In this document: piece by piece, positions 1-10,968 of the stretch
Numbering within the stretch: position 1 is the first letter of the stretch
How the letters are laid out: each line of letters starts with the position of its first letter
Assembly: GCF_000204055.1 (NCBI RefSeq)
Contig: NW_006768769.1
Coordinates: 1,524,855-1,588,854, forward strand
Reading direction: 5' to 3'
Length of the DNA stretch: 64,000 bases
From: Melampsora larici-populina 98AG31
Lineage: Eukaryota > Basidiomycota > Pucciniomycetes > Pucciniales > Melampsoraceae
Made by a program: the position numbers and the translations under genes
Notes under the pieces: model-generated
Seen by the model: only the letters and a program-made list of their open reading frames with translations
Databases searched by the model: none
What the model was told of the DNA's origin: nothing

Positions 1-547
1 GGGACCTCTTTCGGGGCTCGGGCTGACACCTAGGTCCCATCTGCCGAATCCGTGCAAAATAGGCAATTCACGGAATTTGCAATGTCACTTTCCAATCCAT
101 ATTTGCAAATCCTGAAAAGGGAATTTCAACTGTCGTCTATACAAATTTCAAACTGATATCTGTCTTTCTTCTCTGTGTGCGAATACAGAGATTTCCAATA
201 GTTGTCGCAGATCACGCTGGTAGAATAACTTCAGGGCGTTCGATATCCGCCTTGAGATAGTTGGTGTGGGACTTTGATCAGCTGACTTCGGCTCGACGAT
301 TTCGTTTTATGTATCTGTCATTTATAAATTATGCACCTTGTCGGAAGTTGACCTTGGCTCGATGGATTTCCTGCTAGTCTATATATATACCCTTCAAAAA
401 ATATAAAATCCGGATATCTCTTTGACTTCCTGAATCCTCAGCCAGCCTCAGCATTTCTTCAAAAATTAATTCCTCGTCTTTCAAATCCTTCTTACTTTTA
501 CAATTACATACAATTGTTTGCGTATACATATCCTAGCCTTTTCCATC

Positions 548-1410
548 ATGAGATCTTTTGTTCTTCTTGGATTCCTGTTACAAGTCTTATTTGTATTAAG
601 TTATCCTGAATCTATCAAGACCTTAGAAAGACGTGACTTGAGCGGTCTGCAATCGATCAACCCACAACAACTTTTCAAACGCTCAACCTCGCGGCCCAAC
701 CCGGTAGTTTGTCCAAATGGTGACAAATATGATTTGAACGATTACAATAAGTGTGTCATCATTTCTTGTCAACTTTGAAGTCGTTCTCTCTGCTTTACCA
801 ATTGAACCGACTAAAACTTTTTACACGTAACTTGATTAGAGCGCTTACCGCTTTAGTCCAACGTAAGGTCAAATGTGTTTACTATTCCAACTTGGCTGTG
901 AGTATGGTTTCCACTCAACCGACTGAGAAGCTAGAAGGTCCCGAGTTGACTGGCTGATCGACTCATTTCAAACAGATGGTGGTGTTCGACCAGGATGGAA
1001 ATCCGGCCACATTTACGGAGTGAGTGGCCCATTTAATGACTGGAACAATGTGGATATCCCCAAAGATCAATATGAACCCATCCTTCTTCATTCTGTCAGC
1101 TCCGAACCCTCAACCATTAGAAATTGGTATGACTCTCAGATCAGTCAGCAATGTGAGACTCAAAGGCCAGTTAGGGTTGTAAGTCTTACTCGTCTAGACT
1201 CTCCTACAAGTTAACACTAAGCCAGAAATCTAACTTTCTTCCAAACTGATACCGATTGATACATAGCGAAGCAAGCAACCACCACTTCGCCCGGATGATT
1301 CCTTGTCCATCGGAACCGCGTTCTTCAATGACTATGCCGCTGACAAGCAAGTCGTGAACTGTGATGATGAGGATGACGCTTACATACGTAATTACTTGGC
1401 TTCCTTCTGA
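548..1410 (+). CDS. Small secreted protein, tandem copy 1 (candidate effector)
   Basis: I do not recognise the family. The ATG at 548 opens a hydrophobic signal peptide (starts MRSFVLLGFLLQVLFVL) of about 19 residues, followed by a Lys/Arg-containing region with 'LERR' and 'LFKR', which resemble Kex2 sites. Exons read from alignment with copy 2: 548-750, 840-897, 976-1178, 1267-1410, with GTGTGT, GTGAGT and GTAAGT donors. Exon 2 gives TALVQRKVKCVYY in both copies, and exon 4 ends in AYIRNYLASF in both. Exons 1-2 and exon 4 are in phase, but the conserved exon-3 frame (NDWNNVDIPKDQYEP) does not join exon 2 in phase (total 608 nt), so the exon 2/3 junction is unresolved or the gene is damaged. 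Secretion is inferred from the signal peptide only. Confidence 0.6.
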
Positions 1411-1501
1411 AAGACATACATGATTGTGATCACAATTGCTAGTAGTAAATTCCTTGCCTTACAAATCACAAGCGTGACCCTTACATGTAGTATTTGGATC
1501 C

Positions 1502-1675
1502 ATGTTAGGGGCTCATGTTGGAGTGTTTCCAGTTCATGGTATTCTTTATCTCTCTTCTTTATCAGTTGTTATTCTATCTTGGCTTCTTCAATCTGATCAT
1601 GAGCCTTATGAACTAGGCCTAGTTCTTGTTGAAGTTCATCTTGGTTCCATGTGCAACTGTCTGAGCCCAACCTAG
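1502..1675 (+). other. Conserved small hydrophobic ORF in the 3' flank of copy 1
   Basis: A 57-codon ORF starts with ATG about 90 bp downstream of the secreted-protein stop codon. The corresponding ORF in the second unit begins at 3686 with MLGAHVGVF in both, and the two stay in the same frame over more than 50 codons with only substitutions between them. A central hydrophobic run (ILYLSSL...WLLQ) could be a membrane segment. It could be a short gene, a terminal exon, or just unscrambled 3' UTR. Confidence 0.3.
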
Positions 1676-2212
1676 GGAGTCTTGATGTAGTTTCTTACAG
1701 AAACTTTCAATATTATCAGTGAATTACATTAAGACTAGCGCTTAGACAGGCTTGCCCGCCTCTAAAGTCAATAAGTAGAGTGTTGATCCTTATGGTTCAT
1801 ATGGCTGGAGTCTTGAGTCAGTCACAAAATTTTTGATGCTTTGGCTCTCTTTGGCTGCCAGTACTGTGGACGAGTACATTGTAGAACTAGAGCAGATGTT
1901 GATGGGCCAGCCCACCTTGAGGTCAATACGACTATACCGTACGTCAAATCCAGCTTTATAATTCTTTAACGTAGCGTAGCTGAACTCTTTTCACAATCGT
2001 TGAGTTTTGCAACTTAACCTATGAGTAATCTGAATTAAGGGATGTTCAATTCGAAGGGATTGTAAGGAAAGGTTCTTTTGGAAAACTTACGAAATCAAAA
2101 TCTAAAAGACCATTCATATCTCGTCAGACTCATGATATTGTAACGCAAAATCCACATTTTCTCTTCATCAAGAATAATTTCTTGCAAAATGGATTGTTTC
2201 CTTTGTTCTCTT

Positions 2213-2328
2213 CATTTTTTACTGTGTTTGAGTCAGACATCAAGAAACAAAGGTGCAGTAATTCCCTGCACATTTTTTACTGTGTTTGAGTCAGACATCA
2301 AGAAACGAAGGTGCAGTAATTCCCTGCA
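2213..2328. repeat. 58-bp tandem repeat, two units
   Basis: Units at 2213-2270 and 2271-2328 differ by a single base (aaacaaagg versus aaacgaagg). They lie between the two duplicated gene units; the rest of 1680-2390 shows nothing recognisable. Confidence 0.9.
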
Positions 2329-2718
2329 CATTAATTAATCTGTTTGAGTCTTTAACCTCATCCAAGTCCCACATATTATGGCTTAGCCATGTGTAGGTGG
2401 CTCGACGATTTTGTTTCATCTTAAACCTAGCAAAGTCTCACGCTGTCGCCTCGCGATCGAGCCCGCTGTTTAGTTTTATCTGTCCTCGAGCCTCTGGCCG
2501 TTGGCGAGGGACTTGAGTTAACCTTGGCTCGATGGATTTCGTAAGCATTTCCAGCATTTCCATTTACAACATCAAAAGTACCCTTCAAAAATGAAATCCC
2601 GGATATCTCTGAATTCGACTTCCTCAGCCTTTCTTCAAAATTAATTCCTCGTCTTTCAATTGCTTCTTACTTTTCCAATTACAATTGTTTGCGTAAACAT
2701 AACCCAGCTCTTGTCATC

Positions 2719-3581
2719 ATGAGAGCATTCATTCTTCTTGAATTCCTGTTACAAGTCTTATTTGTATTGGGTTATCCCGAATCCATCGGGAGCTTAGAAG
2801 GATGTCATGACTTGACTGGTCCGCAATCGAACAACCCACAACATCTCTACAAGCGCTTAACCTCGCCACCCAACCCGGTAGTTTGTCCAGATGGCCACAA
2901 ATATGATTTGAACGATTACAATAAGTGCTTCTCCATTTCTTGTCAACTTAGAAGTTGTTCTCTTCGCTTTACCAATTGTATTGAATTGACTAAAACTTAT
3001 TGCACTTAACTTGATTAGAATGATCACCGCTTTAGTCCAACGTAAAGTCAAATGTGTTTACTACGCAAACATGGGTGTGAGTCTGGTGTCCACTCAGCCG
3101 ACTGAGAAGCTAGAAGGTACAGAGTTGACTGGCTGATCAACTCATTTCAAACAGATGGCGGTGTTTGACCAGGATGGAAAGCCGGCCACGTTTACGGAGT
3201 GAGTGCTTATGTAATGACTGGAACAATGTGGATATCCCTAAAGATCAATATGAACCCATTCTGATTCATTCTCTCAGCTCCGATCCCTCAACCCTTGTAA
3301 ATTGGTATGACGCTCAGATCAGTAAGCAATGTGAGGTCCAAAGGCCAGTTAAGCTTGTAAGTCTTACTTTTCTCTCCTACAACACATCAAACCCAGAAAT
3401 CTAACTTTCTTCCCAATTGATATCTACCAATTGATAGCAAAGCAAGCAAGCACCACTTGGCCCGGATGACTTATTGTCCATCGGAACCGCGTTCTACAAA
3501 GACTATCTCCCTGACAAGCAAGTCATGACCTGTGATGAAGAGGATGATGCTTACATACGTAATTACTTGGCTTCCTTCTGA
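2719..3581 (+). CDS. Small secreted protein, tandem copy 2 (candidate effector)
   Basis: Paralogue of the gene at 548-1410. ATG at 2719 gives a signal peptide starting MRAFILLEFLLQVLFVL. Exons by comparison: 2719-2924, 3019-3076, 3155-3356, 3438-3581; donors GTGCTT, GTGAGT, GTAAGT; the last exon ends AYIRNYLASF and stop. Exon 1 is one codon longer than in copy 1. Exon 3 is one base shorter than in copy 1 just before the conserved NDWNNVDIPKDQYEP block (total 610 nt), so in at least one copy the upstream part of exon 3 is read in a different frame. The C-terminal half (Cys-containing, acidic CDEEDDAYIR) is well kept. Function unknown; probable secreted effector candidate. Confidence 0.6.
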
Positions 3582-3685
3582 AAGACATACATGATTGTGA
3601 TCACAATTGCTAGTAGGAAAATTCTTTCCTAAACCTGCGAGGTGATATCTTACAAATCACAAGCCTGACTGTAATATTTGGATCT

Positions 3686-3946
3686 ATGTTAGGGGCTCAT
3701 GTTGGAGTGTTTCTAGTTCATGGTATTCTTTATCTCTCATCTTTAACAGTTTTTATTATATCTTGGCTTCTTCAATCTGATCATGAGCCTTATGAACTTG
3801 GCCCAGTTCCTGTTGAAGTTCATCTTGGTTCTATGTACAACTGTCTGAAGCCAACCTATGTAGAGAGTCTTAGTGTAGTTTCTTGCAGATGTAGTTTCTT
3901 ACAGAAACATTCACTATCATCAGTGATCATCAGTGAATTACAGTAA
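3686..3946 (+). other. Conserved small hydrophobic ORF in the 3' flank of copy 2
   Basis: Counterpart of the ORF at 1502-1675, here 86 codons because the stop seen in copy 1 is absent. It begins MLGAHVGVFLVHGILYLSSL and continues in frame past the copy-1 stop. Retention of the frame in both duplicates is the only evidence for coding. Confidence 0.3.
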
Positions 3947-4037
3947 GACTAGCACTTAGCCAGGCTTGCCCGCCTCCAAAGTCAATAAGTAGAGTGTTGA
4001 TCCTTATGGTTCAAATGGCTAGAGGCTTGAATCAGGA

Positions 4038-4931
4038 ATAGGTTAAGTAATTGGGATATATGCACCATGCTCAACTAATCACATTATCTTGTGTCAAGCC
4101 AAAAACTGCGTAGCAGCTATCAAAGGTTCAATATGATCCATATGAGGTTTGAAGATGATGATAAGTGAACACACAGATATTAGGGTGGTTCAAGTCAAGA
4201 AATGCTAGCAACGTGACGCAGAATCAGGTTTTTTAGGGTTGTTTGCTCCTTAAAACTCTTGATTGCCTAGTCACAAACACTCTAAAATACAATTTTAAGG
4301 CCTTGTAGATATTTGTGTACCCCTAATGGACATTGACCACAAAAAAATGTTCAGTTGTACAAGTAGGTGTATATGGGTGGTATCTAAAGTGACAAGAGAA
4401 AACACCTGCCATATCCTGTCCCAGCCCTGAGGCGGTGAAGGTTTGTGACCTCAAATGATCACTTGTGTCAAAACAGCCAAGATTGTCATAAGAAGCAGCT
4501 TGATAACATTAAAGACTTAGTTTGTTAGACTTTCAGGAAGGTGAATATCACACAAGGCAATGAAGACACAAAATTGGTTGTTGATTGTCCTCCAAGACTG
4601 TAAGCTGATCATGATATATATACTCTACTATGGAATTGTATCATCAACGTCATCATCATATATTAAAGCACGTAATCAAATTTTCCTCCAAAAATAAATC
4701 ATCATCATCAAAAGAATAAGAGACCAGAAAAGAGAAAATTCACACATAAAAAAGATGTATCCAAGCTGGTAATTGGGGCAGGAGGATACAAAAAAAAATC
4801 CAGAATGCAATCAAAAATAAGATATCGAATCAAATCAAACTAGAATATGCTTGAATTGAACCACTTAAACCTTGGAAGAAACCAAGATCATCTCCTTTGG
4901 TTTACTTTCTTCAAGGTCAATTCTTTTTTTT
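4038..4931. other. Intergenic, 3' side of beta-tubulin
   Basis: AT-rich DNA with no open frame supported by homology or splice structure. Contains A-rich runs at 4640-4800 and presumably the 3' UTR of the minus-strand tubulin gene. Confidence 0.6.
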
Positions 4932-7488
4932 TCATTCTGGATTTTCAGATTCAGCGTCATGGCTATATCCATTTTCTTCTTCCTCATATCCTTCTTCGTA
5001 TTCGCCATCATCTTGTAATTCGTCATCAATACTTGCCGTTGCGTACCTGGAAAAAACACACATGAGGTTCATCAATATCACGAGGTATGAAGACGGGTCT
5101 AGTTCAGAGGTCTGTGCTCACTGTTGATATTCTTCAATCAAGTCAATGAGATTGGATTCAGCCTAGGGGTTCCCAACGCATAATGTGTCAGTTCATGAAA
5201 AAAGTGGTGACGTGGCGGGATTTCTCGTGAAGTATCAAGTTACCTCTGTGAATTCCATTTCATCTGTAGGATATGGAAAAAATATCACGTTAGAACCTTT
5301 GATTTGCAAAATTTTGGGATGATTAGTGGATTTGCTACTGACCCATTCCTTCGTTTGTGTACCAATGTAAGAATGCACGTCTACGGAACATAGCCTATGA
5401 CACAATGCAAAACCCAAAAAATCTTTCAACTGGATGTGCAAAGACAAATTGACTTCAGACTGAGGAAGAAGAGGGACGAACTGCATATTGAGCTTGGGTT
5501 CTCTTGAACAATTCCTGTTGAGCTGTTGAATTACCAATGAATGTCGCAGCCATTCGAAGACCTAATCAAATTAAAAGAAAAAATCCAAAGCTAGTCAGTC
5601 TATGACGAGCAACTTCCAAGCAATAATGTAGTAAGACGAACCAGTAGGTGGTACTTGACATAGTGAAGTCATCACAGAGTTAGGGATCCAATCCACGAAG
5701 AAATCCGAGTTTTTCTCTTGCACAGCTGCCATCGATTCCTCGACACTTAGATTGACGAACAGGTTGAAAGGATGTGAGATTTGCGGCAGCTTTGTGTAAA
5801 TAGTCAATTGAAGAGAAGTAGATTTGATCGCTTACTCTCGAGAAGCAACAGCAGCACCTCGGAAAATAGTGGCTGCAGTAAGGTACCTACCGAGACGCGG
5901 ATCAGAGGCTGCCATCATTGATTGTGGCGCAAAGACTTGCTGAGTTAGTTCAGGCACCTGGAACGAACTGTGGATTAGTACGAATATTTGTTTTACTGAA
6001 GATATGGTATTCGAAAACACACTGACTGTCAGTTTTTGATACTTGGAAGCACCAGGCGCGGTTAATGGTGCAAATCCACACATGAGGAAATGTAATCGAG
6101 GGAACGGAACCATATTGACGGCGAGCTTTCGTAAATCGGCATTCAATTGACCTGGGAATCGTAATGTAGTCGAACTACCGGCCATCACATTGGCTACTAG
6201 TGCATTCAGATCACTGTAACTCGGATCGTTCTTTTTGAGTGTCCGCTGGCAGACTGGAAGGTAAGAAGATCAGTGAGTGTCTGATCCACATCAGAGAGAT
6301 GCTTGGAGAGCTTACTATCGAATAATGCTTCGTTATCAATGTTGAAAGTCAGATCGCTCTGCGAGGTAGGTCATGATGAGTGATGCGGACTTTTTAAATG
6401 AGATGCACAGTCTAGCTAACGTCAATGTACCATCTCAACCAATTGATGGAAACAAAGCGTCGCATTGTACGGCTCCACGACTGTATCCGACACCTTTGGA
6501 CTTGGTAAAATAGACCATGTGGTCATCATTCCTGAATGGTTTGGTATCGAGAATCAAATATATGTGACATGTGAGTAGACCCTCATTGACTTGCTAGGTT
6601 TATTTGATATACTCACGGTCCGGGTATTCTTCTCTTAGCTTATTCAAGATCAGGGTTCCTAGTCCACTTCCTGTTCCACCTCCTAACGAATGGACCAACT
6701 GAAACCCTTGAAGCATCTCACAACGCTCAGTCTCGTGTCGAACGACTTCCATCACAGTTTCGACCAGCTCAGCTCCTTCACTTTTAGAGTGGATAAATGC
6801 GATCGAGAAAACAAGATACAATCAAATAGATCATCAGCACAGTGAAGGCGATCCTTATAAGGAGGACGAAGGAGGTTCGGGGGGCTCGTCTTACGTGTAA
6901 AATCCCTGGATGAGTTGGATGATGTTTTACTATGATCAGTATGATCCACATTAATGTAGTGGAGACAAATTTGAGATATATTTCTATTCACCTTTGCAAA
7001 GTTATTACCTTCAACCCCAGCGTCGTGCCATATCAAAATTGCCTCAGATCGAATGAATAGGCCTTTGAGAATAAGACCAAGATGACATACCGGCTCCTGA
7101 TTGACCATTGATATAGTTATCAGGTCTGTGTAACTTTCCTAATGGGCCAGACCGAATGGATTCCATAGTGTTAGGCTCAAGATCGATGTTAAGTCCTCGA
7201 GGAACCCATTTGTCTTTAGCTGCTTCGCTAAAGAAGACTCCTAACCGAGTGTGTTGCTCCTCCGTTGCTTCAGGCAAGGGTATTCCTTCTCCAGATAACG
7301 CATGTTCCTGTAAAATCGATTGCCAGAAAGAGCTGGTCACCTACGTTGCATGATTCGCAATGCAAGAAAATAAGTCAGTCTTCGGGTTTCATTTGAATCG
7401 AGGAAAGATTCATGGAGTTGCGTCGAGCAAAAGAAGACCTCACCTGATTTCCTGCTTGTCCGGTCGCGAGGGTAATGATTTCCCTCAT
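4932..7488 (-). CDS. Beta-tubulin, divergent paralogue
   Basis: Encodes beta-tubulin, the GTP-binding half of the microtubule heterodimer. About 15 exons were followed: ATG at 7488 ([15 protein letters not shown], the beta-type MREI start), exon 2 at 7340-7091 ending GQSGAG, microexons 7008-6992 (17 nt) and 6905-6895 (11 nt) which restore GNNFAKGFYTEGAELV, exon 5 at 6780-6617 with the GTP-loop GGGTGSG, then exons carrying [85 protein letters not shown] and an acidic tail, stop at 4932. Unlike canonical beta-tubulin, the nucleotide-site Cys12 of GQCGNQ is Ala, and the ETFC segment (residues 198-201) reads LTFN, so Glu198 of the benzimidazole site is Leu. Splice junctions keep phase throughout, so the gene looks intact. 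Probably a second, specialised beta-tubulin. Confidence 0.93.
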
Positions 7489-8453
7489 ACCGCCTGATTA
7501 ATTGCTTTTCTTGTGCACTAGATAGGAGGATATGTAGTTCTTTGTGTATTGGCCAGTGACGGGTGAGATGGTGCGAGTCAGTGGCAGTGGCTTTGAGCTG
7601 TTGCGCACGGCTGCTCAAATAAAGTCCCGCAACACCATTCGGTCATCCGGGCCTTCCATCTCTTCAGGGTGTACCGGCGAAATCCGTCATGTTGGCTTCA
7701 CTCTTTGTCACTCAACCGATGTCTTTTTTGAAGATTCTGCAACCCCTTTTATCACTTTTATAAGCTGTATAGCCCTCCATTTCCGAAAAGGCTTCTAAGA
7801 TGAATACACCCGGAAAGATAGGTGAGGTGAACAGCGGAAATGCTTACCAAAGGATTGATGAAGGCCGCAATACCTGCAAATCAAGCTTGAGAGTGAGCTT
7901 TGCAAAGACATGGAAGTGATAGCCAGCAATGGAGGCTGGAGCTTTTTCAGAAATCATCTGGAGACATATCTACGTGCCTTTCAAGTCGAAGTGATCCTAC
8001 AGGCTACATCGACGACCAATATAGTTCCAAACAATCTTCCGTTCCACGATTTGTAATTGGCACTGGCAGCTGTTGGTCACCTTCACGTACTTTTTACTGT
8101 TGACATGTTCTTGATTTTGGTTCAGCGAGTAGCCAGGATCATAAACGTACACCGACATTGGCTTGTGGTTGGAGAAGACACCTGGAACTGTTTGTTTTGA
8201 AGGAAAAAATGAAGTGAGTTGTAAGACGAGTAGCGAGGCTCATGGTCTGAATGATACCATTCCAGGTTTATGTCTTGAGGTGTTCCAGATTGATTTCGCT
8301 CTGTTGACCATCTTCAGAATGGTGAAATTCCTGTAGGTAATCTGGGTAGGATGTATGCTATAGAAATCAGTCGAAGAGATCTCCTTGACCATTGTCCTAG
8401 TTATATTCCATCCACTATAATCATTTCTTGAAGTGTCTCTGCATGCCATCAGA
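7489..8453. other. Intergenic; unresolved coding signals
   Basis: Lies between the divergently placed tubulin start and the plus-strand gene at 8454. On the minus strand an ATG near 8240 opens about 20 codons (MSLATRLTTHFIFSFK) that look like a mitochondrial presequence and run into a possible GTGTCT donor. Further down, short open pieces flanked by AG/GT occur near 7990-7860 and 7800-7720. These could be exons of one small nuclear-encoded mitochondrial protein, but I could not join them in phase or recognise a family. Confidence 0.3.
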
Positions 8454-10444
8454 ATGCTACCTCGTAGACTCACATTACGACCTCAAGAGTTTTCTTTCGA
8501 GGGAAGTCAAGATTCCGGCTTACCTCTCAAACTAGTCACCACCCGACATGGTACTAAAATTTCCAATCCATCTCGCCTTGATGAGTCCGGTAAGAATAGT
8601 ACCCAACATATTGGTAATCAATCATCTTCTCGGCGTGCAAGGGGGAACGGCAAAGGTTCTCCGCCAGCCTGGCTAGAACGAGCTTTGGAGGTTCCAGAAC
8701 ATGGCCAGTCCCGCACTTCTGATACACATCCTTCATCGCGGACTTATCCGAGCTTCCATCGACCGGTTCCTCGTCGTCCTTCGCGTCATCCGCATCACCA
8801 TCGCTCTCTAGCGACCATTGATTCTAGCGCAAGCCGAAGAATTGAGAGTCGGAACTATGGCTCAGGTCCCACCTCTAGTGATCATCTGGTTAGCTCTCCG
8901 AGAATAACGCCCCAGATGCTTCCACCTTTCTTGGCCTATCATCCACACTCTTATCCAACCGAAACCCTGCACGAGCACAATTCTCCTACGCCATTACTCG
9001 CTTACGATGGCGTTGATTGGGAAGACGATCAGGCTCCGGACCATTCTCAAAGTAGATTGTCCTTTCAAACGTGGCCAGAGGAGCAATTGAGCCAAAGGCT
9101 AGAATATGATTCATTTCCTCCTCATGTAGGCTTTCTTTTCACTTGATCAGACCTTGCGCGGATGAATTCTGCAAAAAAATATGTGTGTATCAAGCACAGG
9201 CCTTATATTTTGGCAATATCTGAATTTATGTACTCGATGTGAGCTAAAATAAGACATTTCCCATTCTTTTACCGCAGCTATCACAGCCTTCTCCACTGTT
9301 GAGCTTGCAACATCGGAACAGTCAGTTTGCGACTGTCCAAGAGAGGGAATGGCAGCGCAGGTCACCAACTGAACCTACGACTCTTTATAATCACTTACCT
9401 GTGGTTCAAACCTCGTACCAACGACCCCAATCTCCCTCTCAAAGCCTTCAAAGTCTCAATGTATATTCAAAGAATCCGGAACCGGATCGTTATCTACTCA
9501 AACTTGAATCTGCTGCAAAAGCCTTCGCAAGTTCTGAAGCAGGTTTTTCATCACCACTCGGTTGTACTTTACCAATTGATGGGGCAGACGGTTTCTTTGA
9601 TTCTAGCACAAGGCCAAAATATGGCGCCTTCAACTTCCCTCCCACGACTCCCCGCGCGAGGAGTCTTACATCCCATCAATCAAATCATTCGATGTATCCT
9701 AGGACACCACAGCATTTAAACAACGTGGAAGCATCTCGGCAAGTTTCACAGGAAACCGCTGAGGCTGATTATATGGCTTTTCCGGAACCAGCATCTTCTC
9801 ATCGACAACAGCCTTTGAAATCTTATGAAACATTGTCTCCTACCCATACCACCTGGTCTGATTACCAAAACTCGACATCTCTCAACGTTTGGCAGAAGCA
9901 TCCACAACTCCTGGGTGATCCACTCGAGTACGGAATCCAATCGAATGAAAATCTGTATGAAGATGAACTTTCAAATCCTGATATCCTTGCACAAACGCAA
10001 ACAAATTTAACCACTTTTTCCGAAATACAAGTCAGTAGGAAGCCTTACAATGAACAGAGAAATGAACCTATATCTCCAACATTCTTTGTTGCAGAAGAAG
10101 ATAAGGCAGTCTTTGCAGAATTAAAAGCTCTCGCAACACTTGGTACAACATCAATTGATCACCACACTACCATCTCTGCGGCACAAGTTAGTTTGTCACC
10201 CTCTATTAGTGTTGCGGCAACTGAAGAAATTCAACGAGAAGTGGAAGAACAAGAAGTGGAAGAGCAGGAAGTGGAAGAGCAAGAAGTGGAAGAGCAAGAA
10301 GTGGAAGAGCAGGAAGCGGAAGAGCCTGGGGATTGGGCCAGACTTGAGCAATTGCTTGAAGAGTATCCTGAATCAAATGTAGATTTTGACGAGGATGGAA
10401 GTGGACCTGGTTTTGTTATTTGGCAAGATCCTGATATACCATAG
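8454..10444 (+). CDS. Hypothetical Ser/Pro-rich protein with Glu-rich pentapeptide repeats
   Basis: Two exons, 8454-9125 and 9287-10444, joined in phase 0 across a 161-bp intron (donor after a CAT codon, acceptor CACAG), giving about 609 residues. The start is the first ATG in frame (MLPRRLTLRP); the frame is open a little further upstream only with non-ATG codons. No recognised domain. The N-terminal half is basic and rich in Ser, Pro, His and Arg; the middle is Ser/Thr/Gln-rich; near the C-terminus six EVEEQ-type pentapeptides come from a 15-bp minisatellite, followed by an acidic segment (NVDFDEDGSG) and the end WQDPDIP. Probably largely disordered; role unknown, perhaps regulatory or scaffold. 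Confidence 0.65.
10246..10323 (+). repeat. 15-bp coding minisatellite (EVEEQ repeats)
   Basis: About five units of gaagtggaagagcaa with minor variants, in frame inside the exon at 9287-10444, encoding EVEEQ repeats. Unit length is a multiple of three, so copy-number changes keep the frame. Confidence 0.9.
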
Positions 10445-10968
10445 GCTCTCTTAACTTTTTGGCCATGAAGTATATAAAAGAACACATATGATAAAGAATC
10501 GAATCGATGCTATTCTTTTTGAATTATGATATAAATACCTCATGATCAAAGCAATCAGCTAGAGTGTAAAAAATATTGCGGCCACAAAGCTCCATTGAAA
10601 CGTCACTGTGAAAGCCTACATGTAGTCCGCAAGGTGAAAAGGGGACATCACACAGATGATCTTATCGTAGTATCATTTTGTTAACGATGTAGGCTTACTG
10701 AGCGCAACATCGATGACACTACATGCATATAAGCAAACCTCTTCAATGTATGGTGACTGTTTTGTACGCGTGTTTGTAAGTACAAGTTATATTGATGACA
10801 ATCAGATAAAAGAATGATAATACAACATTTTGAAGTCAAACATAACACACTTCAGAATGTATACGGGGAAGGATGACTTCAGTGTTAGATTGCCACTTAA
10901 ATTGATAAGAGTGATCTTGAGGTCATGGCATAAACATCAGACAACAAACAAAAAAGAACTGACCAGTC
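10445..10968. other. Intergenic between convergent genes
   Basis: AT-rich stretch between the 3' ends of the Glu-rich protein gene and the minus-strand dioxygenase gene. Nothing beyond presumed 3' UTRs is visible. Confidence 0.6.

Larger units (their letters stand above)
290..4037. repeat. Tandem duplication of a ~1.5-kb gene-bearing unit
   Basis: Two direct copies, about 290-1817 and about 2400-4037, align through the 5' flank (both share the stretch around 'cttggctcgatggatttc' at 352 and 2523), the whole four-exon secreted-protein gene, and about 430 bp of 3' flank ending near 'gttgatccttatggttca'. Introns and flanks are nearly as similar as the exons, so the duplication looks fairly recent. 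The spacer between the units contains its own short tandem repeat. Confidence 0.85.
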
